Positions 56,855 to 64,000 of a stretch of DNA of 64,000 nucleotides are shown piece after piece. The position numbers and the translations under genes are program-made. This DNA comes from Flavobacteriales bacterium (GTDB taxonomy: Bacteria > Bacteroidota > Bacteroidia > Flavobacteriales_F > PHOS-HE28): NCBI GenBank assembly GCA_030584065.1, contig CP129489.1, positions 2,151,497 through 2,215,496 of the forward strand, read 5' to 3'. A model generated the notes under the pieces. The model was not told the DNA's origin and made no database searches. It saw nothing but the letters and a program-made list of their open reading frames with translations. The number at the start of each line of letters is the position of its first letter. Position 1 is the first letter of the stretch.

Positions 56855-59272
56855 TCACTCGTAGCGCAGGGCCTTCACGGGATCGGCCATCGCGGCCTTG
56901 TAAGCCTGCACCGATACCGTGAGCACCGTGACGAGCAGGGTGATGAGCAAGGCCGCCGCGTAGAGCAGCGGCGAGATGCGGGTGTGGTAGGCAAAGGTCT
57001 CCAGCCAACGGCCGATGGCGTAGAAGGCCAGCGGGAAGGCCACCAGGAGCGCCAGGCCCAGCAGCACCACGAACTCGGTGTTGAGGCGCCGGACGATATC
57101 GAACAGCGGTGCGCCCATCACGCGCCGGATGCCGATCTCGCGCGTGCGCTGCCGCGCGGTGAAGTAGGCCAGGCCGTAAAGGCCCATCACCGTGAGCAGG
57201 ATGGTGAGCACGGCGAAGGCGGCGAAGACGCGGTAGAGCCTGTCCTCGGCCTGGTAGAGCTGCGCGATGCTGTCGGTGAGGAAGGTGGCCTCCCACTCGG
57301 CATCGGGGAAGAGCCGCTTCCACTCCCCTTGCAGCGTGGCGAGCTGCTGCCCCACATCGCCGGGCTGCAGGCGCAGCACCAGGTGCTGCGCGCCGTACCG
57401 CTGGCTGCTCTGGAAGAGCACGAGCGGCTCGATCGGCGTGTGCAAGCTGGTGTAGTGGAAATCCTTGAGCACCCCGATGACGGTGAGCTCCTGGTCGGCG
57501 CTGTCGCCCGGTATGAAGATCTTCTCAGCCAGCGGATCACGCCAGCCGAAGGCCTTCACGGCGCTCTCGTTCACCATCACGGCGTTGTCGCGGTCGCTGG
57601 GGATGGCAGGGTCGAAGTAGCGCCCGGCCACCAGCTCCACGCCGAGCAGCGCGGGGAGATCGGCATCGGTGCTCATGGTGGGCATGGGCTTGTCGATGCG
57701 ACCTTCTGGCGTGTTGGCCTTCAGCACCCAGCGGCCGCTGCCCTGGCCGGGCAGGTGCTGCGTGAAGGAGGCGGCCGTGACGAAGCTCTGCCGCAGGTGC
57801 TCGTCCTTCACCGGCCGCAGCCTGTCCCACGCCAGCGTATCCGGCCCGGGCGGCAGCGGCATGGCGATGCTGAGCAGGTTCTCCTTGCGGAAGCCCATGT
57901 CCGTGCTGCGCAGCCAGTGCAACTGGGCGAACACGGCCAGGGTGCCCACCACCATGAAGAGGGCGATGGCGAACTGCGCGCCCATGAGCACCTTGCGCAC
58001 GCGGTTGCGGCCGGCCCCGCCGGCCACGCCCTCTTTCAGCAGGAGCTGCGGCGCGAAGCGCGAGAGGAAGAAGGCCGGGTAGCTGCCCGCCACCACGCCG
58101 ATGGCGATGAGGATGAGCGCCAGCGCGCCCACGAAGCTCCCGCGCAGCACCACCTCCATGCCGATGGCCTTCCCAGTGATGCTGTTGAACGCCGGCAGCG
58201 CCAGCCAGAGCAGCCCCAGGGCCACCGCGATGCCGATGAGCGCGATCAGCACGCTGCCGCCGATGAACTGGGCCACGAGCTGGCCGCGCTGCGCGCCGCA
58301 CACCTTGCGCAACGCCACCTCCTTGGCGCGCCGGGTGGCGTCAGCGGTGCTCATGTTGATGTAATTGATGCAGGCGATGGCAAGGATGAGCACGGCCACG
58401 ATGGCGAAGAGGGTGACGTAGGCCTTGTTGCCCTTCTTCGGCGTGTCATAGATGAGCGCGTTGTTGAAGTGCACCTCGCGCAGTGGCTCCAGGTTGAAGC
58501 GGATGCTGCCCTGGAACTCCTCGCCGCCCCATTGCGGGATGATGTACTTGTCGACGAAGGCGTCCATCTTGGCCTGGAACGCGTGCTCGTCCACACCGGG
58601 TGCGAGCACGAGGTAGTTGAAGCAACTGTTGTTGCCCCAGCTCTGCGCCAGCTGCTCCTTCGCCTGCGGCGGCATGCCGAGCCGGCTCATGAACACGCCC
58701 ATGGGGATGTGGGTGTTCTCCGCCTGCCCGTCGATGACGCCGGCCACCTTCAGGGTGCGTCCATTGCGCGTCACCAGCTTGCCGATGGGGTCCTCCGCGC
58801 CGAACATGCGCGTGGCCATCTCCTGCATGATGACGATGTTGTCCGGCTCATCGAGCGCATCGGGCCCGCCGTGCGTGAAGGTGAAGTCGAAGGTGCGGAA
58901 GGTGCTGGTGTCGGCATTGTGTCCGTCGGCTGCCACGAACTTCCGGCCCTCGTATTCGAGCGTGGTCTGCCCCAGCTGATAGAGCGAGACGCCCGCCTCG
59001 ATGTCGGGGTACTCGCGCAGCAGGGCCTCCATGATGGGGAAGGGCGTGATGCCGAAGTCGTCCTTCACATCGCCGAACTGGTAGTGGGCCTGGATGCGGT
59101 AGATGCGGTCGGCCTTGCGGTGGTGCGCGTCGAAGCTGAGCTCGTCCTGCACGTAGATGTGGATGAGCAGGCAGGCCGCCACGCCGATGGCAAGGCCGAT
59201 GATGTTGAGCGCGGCAAAGAGGGTGTCGCGCTTCAGGGTGCGCCAGGCGATGAGGAGGTAGTTGCGCCACAT
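56855..59272 (-). CDS. ABC transporter permease (MacB/FtsX family)
   Basis: An 805-aa inner-membrane protein with the same two-module plan as the gene at 11.8-14.2 kb: TM1 (TLFAALNIIGLAIGVAACLL), a periplasmic core, three TMs (about 280-410), a second core, and a C-terminal triple TM ending DPVKALRYE. Both proteins have the motif KEVALRKVCGAQRGQLVAQF or its equivalent before a TM. No ATPase gene is adjacent. It is convergent with the exported-hydrolase run. The 779-residue open frame on the opposite strand is a shadow. Confidence 0.9.
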   Translation of the reverse strand: MWRNYLLIAWRTLKRDTLFAALNIIGLAIGVAACLLIHIYVQDELSFDAHHRKADRIYRIQAHYQFGDVKDDFGITPFPIMEALLREYPDIEAGVSLYQLGQTTLEYEGRKFVAADGHNADTSTFRTFDFTFTHGGPDALDEPDNIVIMQEMATRMFGAEDPIGKLVTRNGRTLKVAGVIDGQAENTHIPMGVFMSRLGMPPQAKEQLAQSWGNNSCFNYLVLAPGVDEHAFQAKMDAFVDKYIIPQWGGEEFQGSIRFNLEPLREVHFNNALIYDTPKKGNKAYVTLFAIVAVLILAIACINYINMSTADATRRAKEVALRKVCGAQRGQLVAQFIGGSVLIALIGIAVALGLLWLALPAFNSITGKAIGMEVVLRGSFVGALALILIAIGVVAGSYPAFFLSRFAPQLLLKEGVAGGAGRNRVRKVLMGAQFAIALFMVVGTLAVFAQLHWLRSTDMGFRKENLLSIAMPLPPGPDTLAWDRLRPVKDEHLRQSFVTAASFTQHLPGQGSGRWVLKANTPEGRIDKPMPTMSTDADLPALLGVELVAGRYFDPAIPSDRDNAVMVNESAVKAFGWRDPLAEKIFIPGDSADQELTVIGVLKDFHYTSLHTPIEPLVLFQSSQRYGAQHLVLRLQPGDVGQQLATLQGEWKRLFPDAEWEATFLTDSIAQLYQAEDRLYRVFAAFAVLTILLTVMGLYGLAYFTARQRTREIGIRRVMGAPLFDIVRRLNTEFVVLLGLALLVAFPLAFYAIGRWLETFAYHTRISPLLYAAALLITLLVTVLTVSVQAYKAAMADPVKALRYE

Positions 59273-59423
59273 GGCCCCAAGGTGGAACGGGACCAGGGTG
59301 CTGCGAGGTCTGTTGTGCGCTGAAGTTGGCCGCGTGACGGGCGGTTGGCGGACCGGCCCTCATGCATGACCCGGGTGCAGGGTGCGGATGACCGCCGTCA
59401 ATTCAAGCGGCGCCCCTCGTGCC

Positions 59424-59431
59424 TAAGTTTC
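59424..59431 (+). promoter_or_regulatory. -7-like box TAAGTTTC
   Basis: A TAnnTTT match directly before an ATG at 59433 (1 nt gap). Transcription would start within or after that ATG, which favours the next in-frame ATG at 59460 as the translated start. Confidence 0.4.
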
Positions 59432-59459
59432 CATGAAACTCGCGAACACCCACACCCCA

Positions 59460-59780
59460 ATGGCCACCAAGAAGACCGCCAAGGCCCCTGTCCGGAAGAC
59501 GAGCGCCAAGGCCGCGGCGAAAGCCGTGAAGCCTGTCGCAAAAGCCACGAAGCCCCGCCTGGGCCTTGTGGGCAAGCCGAAGCCCAAGACCGCCGATGCG
59601 CGCATGCCCGGTGAACAGCATCCCGGCCAGACGGGCATGACGGCGCGCATGCATGAGCAGCCCGGGTCGCAGATCGAACGTGAACGCCATGTGTATGGCG
59701 GCAGCACCCGACCGAAGAGCGGAGCGGGGCGCACGAACAAAAAGGCGGTGGCCAAGTCGCGTCGCGGAACGAAAAAGTAG
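59460..59780 (+). CDS. Lys/Ala-rich basic protein (histone H1-like), 106 aa
   Basis: A small, very basic protein. The first 45 residues are Lys/Ala/Pro repeats (MATKKTAKAPVRKTSAKAAA, KAVKPVAKATKPRLG), like the tails of bacterial histone H1-like proteins. The second half contains SQIERERHVYGGSTRPKSGA and a basic end (KSRRGTKK). It likely binds nucleic acid or coats DNA. An ATG nine codons upstream (59433) is the alternative start; I prefer 59460 because of the promoter position. Confidence 0.65.
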   Translation: MATKKTAKAPVRKTSAKAAAKAVKPVAKATKPRLGLVGKPKPKTADARMPGEQHPGQTGMTARMHEQPGSQIERERHVYGGSTRPKSGAGRTNKKAVAKSRRGTKK

Positions 59781-59833
59781 GCTTCGACAGCACGCCATGG
59801 GTGACTCTCCAGCCCGCGTGAGCGCTCCACCAT

Positions 59834-62116
59834 TCAGTAGGTCACTGTCACCCCCACGCCCCAGCCCATGTCGCTGTCGTAGTGCGTGCTCAGCGCCCAG
59901 CTCTTGTCCAGCACATAACGCAGTCGCTCCATGTGCTCCAGGTCGCTGTTGCCCATCAGGTCGAGCCGCAGGCGCGGGGTGAGCGGGATGTCCTCGCGCA
60001 TCAGCTGGGCGCGTAGCTGTCCGTCGGTGTCGATGCGCGCATCGAACACCAGGAGCATGGGCAGGGTGTATTGGAACCCGGCATGCAGCACGCTCCGGCT
60101 GTTCTTGGTGTTACGCTGCCCGAAGAGGTTCTCCTCCGCATCATCGCCGTGGCCTTCGCGCGTGCGCCAGTCGATGCCGATGTTCGGGAACCACCACTGC
60201 ATCTTGCCGAGGAATCGGCCGAAGTGCATCTCCACTTCCTGCCCGTGCATGGGGGTATAGCCGAGGCGCCATTCCGCCTGCAGGTTCCAGCGCTTGTTCA
60301 TCAGCATGGCCTCCCCGTCGTTGCCGTTGGTGGCGAAGTCGTTCTGGGCCATGAAGTGCCAGGCCTTGTCCTCGCGCAGGAACAGGCGCTCCGCCTTGCG
60401 GGCATCGGGCAGCACGGGGTTGGGCCGCGGCGCGGGGTTCACGAACACCCGGCCCATGCCGCTCATCATGTGGTAGAGGATGTGGCAGTGGAAGAACCAA
60501 TCGCCCTCCTCGGTGGCGGCGAACTCGATGGTGTCCGTTTCCATGGGCATGATGTCGAGCACATTCTTCAACGGGGCATGCTCGCCCTGGCCGTTCACCA
60601 CCCGGAAGAAGTGCCCGTGCAGGTGCATGGGGTGGCGCATCATGCTGTTGTTGGTCAGGATGATGCGCACGTTCTCGCCCTTGCGGATGAGGATGCGGTC
60701 GGTCTCGCTCACCGTACGGTTGTCGATGGCCCACAGGTAGCGGTTCATGTTCCCCGTGAGGGTGAACATCAGCTCCTTCACCGAACCGTGCGGCAGGGTC
60801 GTGGGCGTGGGTGATCGCAGCATGGCATAGTTCAACGTCACGATGTCGGAGAGCGCATTGCTGTTGTAGCGGTCGGCACCCTCGTCGGTATGCGACAGCT
60901 CTTTCGGACCGGTGATCTCTGGATACATCACCACGTTCATGTCCATCTGCTGCAGGCTCATGTGCATGCCCATGTCATCCAGGTCCCCATTCATCTTCAT
61001 CATGTCGTTCATCATCTTCATGCCCTCGAAGTACTTCAGGGGCTGGAGCGGAGCGGCGAGCTGGCGGATGCCGGAGCCGAGCCACACCGAGGCGGAGCGC
61101 ACGCGGTCCTCGCTCGTGGCCAGCAGTTCATAGGCCGTGCTGTCGGCGGGGATGGTGACGATGATGTCGTAGGTCTCGGCCACGCCCATGATGAAGCGGT
61201 CCACCTCAACGGGCTCCACGTCCATGCCGTCGCTGGCCACCACGGTCATCTTCCCGCCGGCATAGGTGATCCAGAAGTAGCTGCTCGCCCCGCCGTTGAT
61301 CAGGCGGATGCGCACCCGGTCGCCCGCCTTCAACCGGGGCGCTTCGTCCACCGGCCGGCCGTTCGCGAGGATGCGGTCGTAATACACATCGCTCACGTCC
61401 ATGGCGTTCATCCGCTTCCACTCGTTGGTGAGCTTGATGCCGAACGCACCATCCTTGATGGCATCGCTGTAGCTCTGCACGGTTCCTGGCCGAGACTGGT
61501 GTTTCTTGATCGCGCTCCAGTCGTTGGCGGCATGCAGCCTACGGTGCACCTCCTTCGGCTTCATGTCGGTCCACTCGCTGAGGATCACCACGTGCTCTGG
61601 CATGGGCGCGGCATTCCGCTTGTGGATGATGAGCGCACCGTGCATGCCGTTCTGTTCCTGCAAGCCCGTGTGCGAATGGTACCAATACGTGCCGCTTTGC
61701 ACCAGCGGGAACTTGTACACCTGCGTTTCACCCGCCTTGATGGGCGCGGTGGTGAGGTGGGGCACGCCATCAAGGTGGTAAGGCAGGATCAGGCCATGCC
61801 AATGCAGGGAGGTCTCCTCCTTTGCCATTGCGTTGCGTACCACGATCATCGCCGTATCACCTTCCGTGAAGGTGAGCGTCGGCATGGGGATGCTCCCGTT
61901 CACCGCGTAGGCCTTGCGGGGCTTGCCGGTGTAGTCGACGATGGTGTCCGTGATGACGAGGTCGTACCGCGTGACCTTGGGTGTGAAGTCCCCGAGCGGA
62001 CCGGAGGTGCCCAAGGCTGGATGACCGACATGCTGGGCCTGCACGTGCATCATCCCCGGCAGCCCGTGCAGGAGCACCAGCAGCAGTACCGATCGGATGT
62101 TGGAGGAAAACTGCAT
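59834..62116 (-). CDS. Multicopper oxidase with C-terminal CopB-like outer-membrane domain
   Basis: A 760-aa exported protein with a signal peptide ending at about VQAQ. Three cupredoxin domains carry the copper sites: HWHG 105-108, YHSHTG about 146-151, HPMHLHGHFF near 492, and the type 1 site FHCHILYHMMSGMG near 542. A Met-rich segment (MKMMNDMMKMNGDLDDMGMH) resembles the Cu(I)-binding inserts of CopA/CueO. The last 190 residues or so (WRLGYTPMHGQEVEMHFGR onward) resemble CopB-type beta-barrels, as in some Bacteroidota. It would oxidise Cu(I). It is 7 bp downstream of the HMA-DUF3347 gene. Confidence 0.92.
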   Translation of the reverse strand: MQFSSNIRSVLLLVLLHGLPGMMHVQAQHVGHPALGTSGPLGDFTPKVTRYDLVITDTIVDYTGKPRKAYAVNGSIPMPTLTFTEGDTAMIVVRNAMAKEETSLHWHGLILPYHLDGVPHLTTAPIKAGETQVYKFPLVQSGTYWYHSHTGLQEQNGMHGALIIHKRNAAPMPEHVVILSEWTDMKPKEVHRRLHAANDWSAIKKHQSRPGTVQSYSDAIKDGAFGIKLTNEWKRMNAMDVSDVYYDRILANGRPVDEAPRLKAGDRVRIRLINGGASSYFWITYAGGKMTVVASDGMDVEPVEVDRFIMGVAETYDIIVTIPADSTAYELLATSEDRVRSASVWLGSGIRQLAAPLQPLKYFEGMKMMNDMMKMNGDLDDMGMHMSLQQMDMNVVMYPEITGPKELSHTDEGADRYNSNALSDIVTLNYAMLRSPTPTTLPHGSVKELMFTLTGNMNRYLWAIDNRTVSETDRILIRKGENVRIILTNNSMMRHPMHLHGHFFRVVNGQGEHAPLKNVLDIMPMETDTIEFAATEEGDWFFHCHILYHMMSGMGRVFVNPAPRPNPVLPDARKAERLFLREDKAWHFMAQNDFATNGNDGEAMLMNKRWNLQAEWRLGYTPMHGQEVEMHFGRFLGKMQWWFPNIGIDWRTREGHGDDAEENLFGQRNTKNSRSVLHAGFQYTLPMLLVFDARIDTDGQLRAQLMREDIPLTPRLRLDLMGNSDLEHMERLRYVLDKSWALSTHYDSDMGWGVGVTVTY

Positions 62117-62123
62117 GACACGA

Positions 62124-62984
62124 TCAGCGGCTGATGGTCTCCTTCACACTACCGCAGGTCATCATCTGTGACCCGTAGAAGGGGTTCTTGATGGCCTTAT
62201 CCCGGCTGAGCCAGTCGGCGCCGCCCTCGTACATGGGGCAGTGATCCCGATAGATCGGCGTGGTGGCAGGCGCTGCCTTTGCGAGCTCGGTCATCGGAGC
62301 AGTCAGCTCCGCGAAAGCCTTGCGCTGCTTGGCAAGATCCGCAGTGCCTACGATAACACCACTGGTGTTCGCCAGTCGCTCCATCACCTTCATCCAAACC
62401 AGGTGAGCGGTGTGTTCCATAGCATCCATTTCCACATTTCGCAAAGCGGCGTCGAAGGCTTTGGCGCGGGCTTGCGCGTCGGTGGCATTTGATGCCACCA
62501 GGGCATCCTTCAGTGCGAAGTAGGTATCGAAGACCGGGGCCAGTGGGTCCGTGGTCCCTTGTTCGATCGCAGCCTCCGCCGTGTCAGAATGGTGACCAGC
62601 GTGCTCCGAATGCGCGTTTGTTCCTGGGCTTGCAGCAAATGGAGCGCGTTTGAAGCTGCGCTCGTACTGGCAACATCCGGGCAGCGCGGCATAGGCGGCA
62701 TCGGGAGCCAGGTACTGCTCGCTGTCGTACCCGGCCTGTGCGATGCGCTGCAATACCGCATCCAGCGAAGTGCGCGTGCTGTCGTAGGTGATGCGTGCGG
62801 TCTTCGCGTCAACATCCCAGTCGACTTCGGCTTCACCCTTCACGTAGGCGGCCTTCTCGATGGTCTTCTCGCACATGGGGCAGTCGCCGTCCACCCGGAC
62901 GGTCACCGTGCGCGCATTCTTCAGTTGTGCGTTGCAACCCGGCAGCAGCAGCAGGGTAGCGATCAATAGACCGATGGTTTTCAT
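62124..62984 (-). CDS. Lipoprotein with HMA and DUF3347 domains, copper binding
   Basis: A 286-aa lipoprotein (lipobox LLPGC). A heavy-metal-associated domain with CPMC occurs at about 35-38 (GDCPMCEKTIEKAAYVKGE), then a His-rich linker (HSEHAGHHSD), then DUF3347 (DPLAPVFDTYFALKDALVAS, CPMYEGGADWLSRDKAIKNP, FYGSQMMTCG). This combination is typical of CusB-associated copper-handling proteins of Bacteroidota. It likely passes copper in the periplasm between the P-type ATPase and the multicopper oxidase. It lies 30 bp downstream of the ATPase gene. Confidence 0.9.
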   Translation of the reverse strand: MKTIGLLIATLLLLPGCNAQLKNARTVTVRVDGDCPMCEKTIEKAAYVKGEAEVDWDVDAKTARITYDSTRTSLDAVLQRIAQAGYDSEQYLAPDAAYAALPGCCQYERSFKRAPFAASPGTNAHSEHAGHHSDTAEAAIEQGTTDPLAPVFDTYFALKDALVASNATDAQARAKAFDAALRNVEMDAMEHTAHLVWMKVMERLANTSGVIVGTADLAKQRKAFAELTAPMTELAKAAPATTPIYRDHCPMYEGGADWLSRDKAIKNPFYGSQMMTCGSVKETISR

Positions 62985-63014
62985 GGTCGTTCGTTTGGAG
63001 GTTCGTTCGATGTT

Positions 63015-64000
63015 TCACTTGTCCAGTTTCGCCCAGCGTAGTCTGAGGCTGTTGCTCACCACGCTCACGCTGCTCAGCGCCATCGCCGCACCGGCGATCA
63101 TGGGGTCCAGCAGGAAACCGTTGATGGGGTAAAGCACACCAGCCGCGATGGGGATGCCGATGATGTTGTAGATGAAGGCCCAGAAGAGGTTCTGGCGGAT
63201 GAGCGCCACGGTGCGGCGGGAGAGTTGGATGGCGCGCGGGATGGCGTTGAGGTCCGTGGCGATCAGGGTCAGGCGCGCCACGTCCAAGGCGATGTCGCTG
63301 CCCTTGCCCATGGCGATGCCCACATCGGCCTTCGCCAGCGCCTCGCTGTCGTTGATGCCGTCGCCCACCATGGCCACCACGTGGCCCTGCTGCTGCAGGC
63401 CGGTCACGAAGGCGCCCTTGTCCTTGGGCAGCACCTCGCTGCGAAAGTCGTCGATGCCCACGGCCTGGGCCACGGCCTGCGCGGTGCGGCGCGCATCACC
63501 GGTCTGCATGTACACCTTGATGCCGGCGCGCTTCAGGCGTGCGATGGCCGAGGCGGCCGAAGGCTTGATGCGGTCGGCGATGGCCACGGCGGCGCGCACC
63601 TGCGTGCCCTCCGCCACCCACACCACCGTGTGCGCTGCCTCCTGCCAGCGCTTCTCGTGCGTGCGCCACTCGCCGGTGACGACGATGCCGTTCTCCTCCA
63701 GCAACCGGCGATTACCCACGAGCCAGCCCGACCCGTTCACCGTGGCCTTGACGCCCTTACCGGTGAGGCTGTCGAACGCGCCCACCGCAGCGGCCTGGTG
63801 CACGCCGGCGGCATGCAGGTGCCGAACGACCGCCTCGGCCAGGGGATGCTCGGACCGCGCTTCGATCGCGAGCACCGCGGCGCCGACGGGCTGTTCGGTC
63901 AACCCCACGGCCTCCACCACCTCAGGCTTGCCTTCGGTGATGGTGCCGGTCTTGTCGAGCACGATGGCGGTGATGTTGCGTGCGCGCTCCAGGCTGTCGG
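63015..64000 (-). CDS. copA: Copper-translocating P-type ATPase, partial (C-terminal part)
   Basis: A P1B-type ATPase cut by the window edge; the visible 327 codons cover the end of the protein. They contain the phosphorylation site DKTGT (first motif, near 63.95 kb), the ATP-binding HP dipeptide in SEHPLAEAV, and the hinge VAMVGDGINDSEALAKADVG, followed by the last two TMs (NLFWAFIYNIIGIPIAAGVL). HMA domains and the CPC-type metal site would lie to the right of position 64000. Copper specificity is inferred from the neighbours (DUF3347 and multicopper oxidase). It is the first visible gene of the copper operon. Confidence 0.93.
   Translation of the reverse strand, partial: DSLERARNITAIVLDKTGTITEGKPEVVEAVGLTEQPVGAAVLAIEARSEHPLAEAVVRHLHAAGVHQAAAVGAFDSLTGKGVKATVNGSGWLVGNRRLLEENGIVVTGEWRTHEKRWQEAAHTVVWVAEGTQVRAAVAIADRIKPSAASAIARLKRAGIKVYMQTGDARRTAQAVAQAVGIDDFRSEVLPKDKGAFVTGLQQQGHVVAMVGDGINDSEALAKADVGIAMGKGSDIALDVARLTLIATDLNAIPRAIQLSRRTVALIRQNLFWAFIYNIIGIPIAAGVLYPINGFLLDPMIAGAAMALSSVSVVSNSLRLRWAKLDK

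Noticed and set aside
56984-59323. 779-residue open frame antisense to the second FtsX-type permease
   Set aside because: Same kind of GC shadow; no signal peptide or domain.

Overview
The window is a GC-rich stretch of a Bacteroidota chromosome, most likely from the order Flavobacteriales. Four things point there. Several secreted proteins end in type IX secretion (T9SS) type A or type B sorting domains. Promoters match the Bacteroidota -7 box TAnnTTTG. An exosortase K / MSEP-CTERM pair is present. Two large FtsX/MacB-type permeases of the roughly 800-residue Bacteroidota form are also present. I saw no rRNA, tRNA or CRISPR array.

Layout. Positions 1-14 kb are ordinary chromosome: a tiny lipoprotein, uracil-DNA glycosylase, an Omp85-type outer-membrane protein, a fatty-acid desaturase, XrtK with its MSEP-CTERM substrate, an SdiA-regulated-type beta-propeller, a two-component system with a PepSY-like protein, a Tat-exported ankyrin protein and an FtsX-type permease. 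Positions 14.4-22.8 kb hold a T9SS cargo protein and a MarR-controlled RND efflux operon (adaptor, pump, TolC), with a heptamer repeat between adaptor and pump. Positions 23-25 kb are gene-poor. They carry twin palindromes and a perfectly phased 22-bp x 18 tandem array next to an XRE-type regulator.

Positions 25.2-40.2 kb form a defence island. It contains an HNH endonuclease, a DUF3883 protein and a type I restriction-modification locus (hsdM, hsdS, hsdR). That locus is interrupted by an AlbA_2-type ATP-binding protein, a ParA ATPase, a PD-(D/E)XK nuclease, an unknown protein with a PemK/MazF toxin, and a DUF433/PIN-like toxin-antitoxin pair. The last 77 bp of the shared hsdM 3' sequence are duplicated on the far side of the AlbA_2-ParA pair, which marks that pair as an inserted cassette.

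Positions 40-47.5 kb hold secreted or envelope proteins separated by a family of interspersed double-hairpin palindromes (REP/MITE-like, about 79 bp). Two of these also bracket the hsdM-to-hsdR locus. Positions 47.6-56.8 kb carry an AraC-type regulator and a run of exported proteins, many with 4-base overlaps (T9SS cargo, PDZ-hydrolase, DUF885, serine hydrolase, TolB-like). Positions 56.8-64 kb hold a second FtsX-type permease, a Lys/Ala-rich basic protein and a copper-resistance cluster (P-type ATPase, HMA-DUF3347 lipoprotein, and a multicopper oxidase with an extra C-terminal domain) that runs off the right end.

At many genes the -7 box lies only 4-6 nt upstream of the start codon. This implies leaderless or nearly leaderless mRNAs, and I used it to choose several starts. 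Coordinates are by eye and all family assignments come from motif recognition, not searches.
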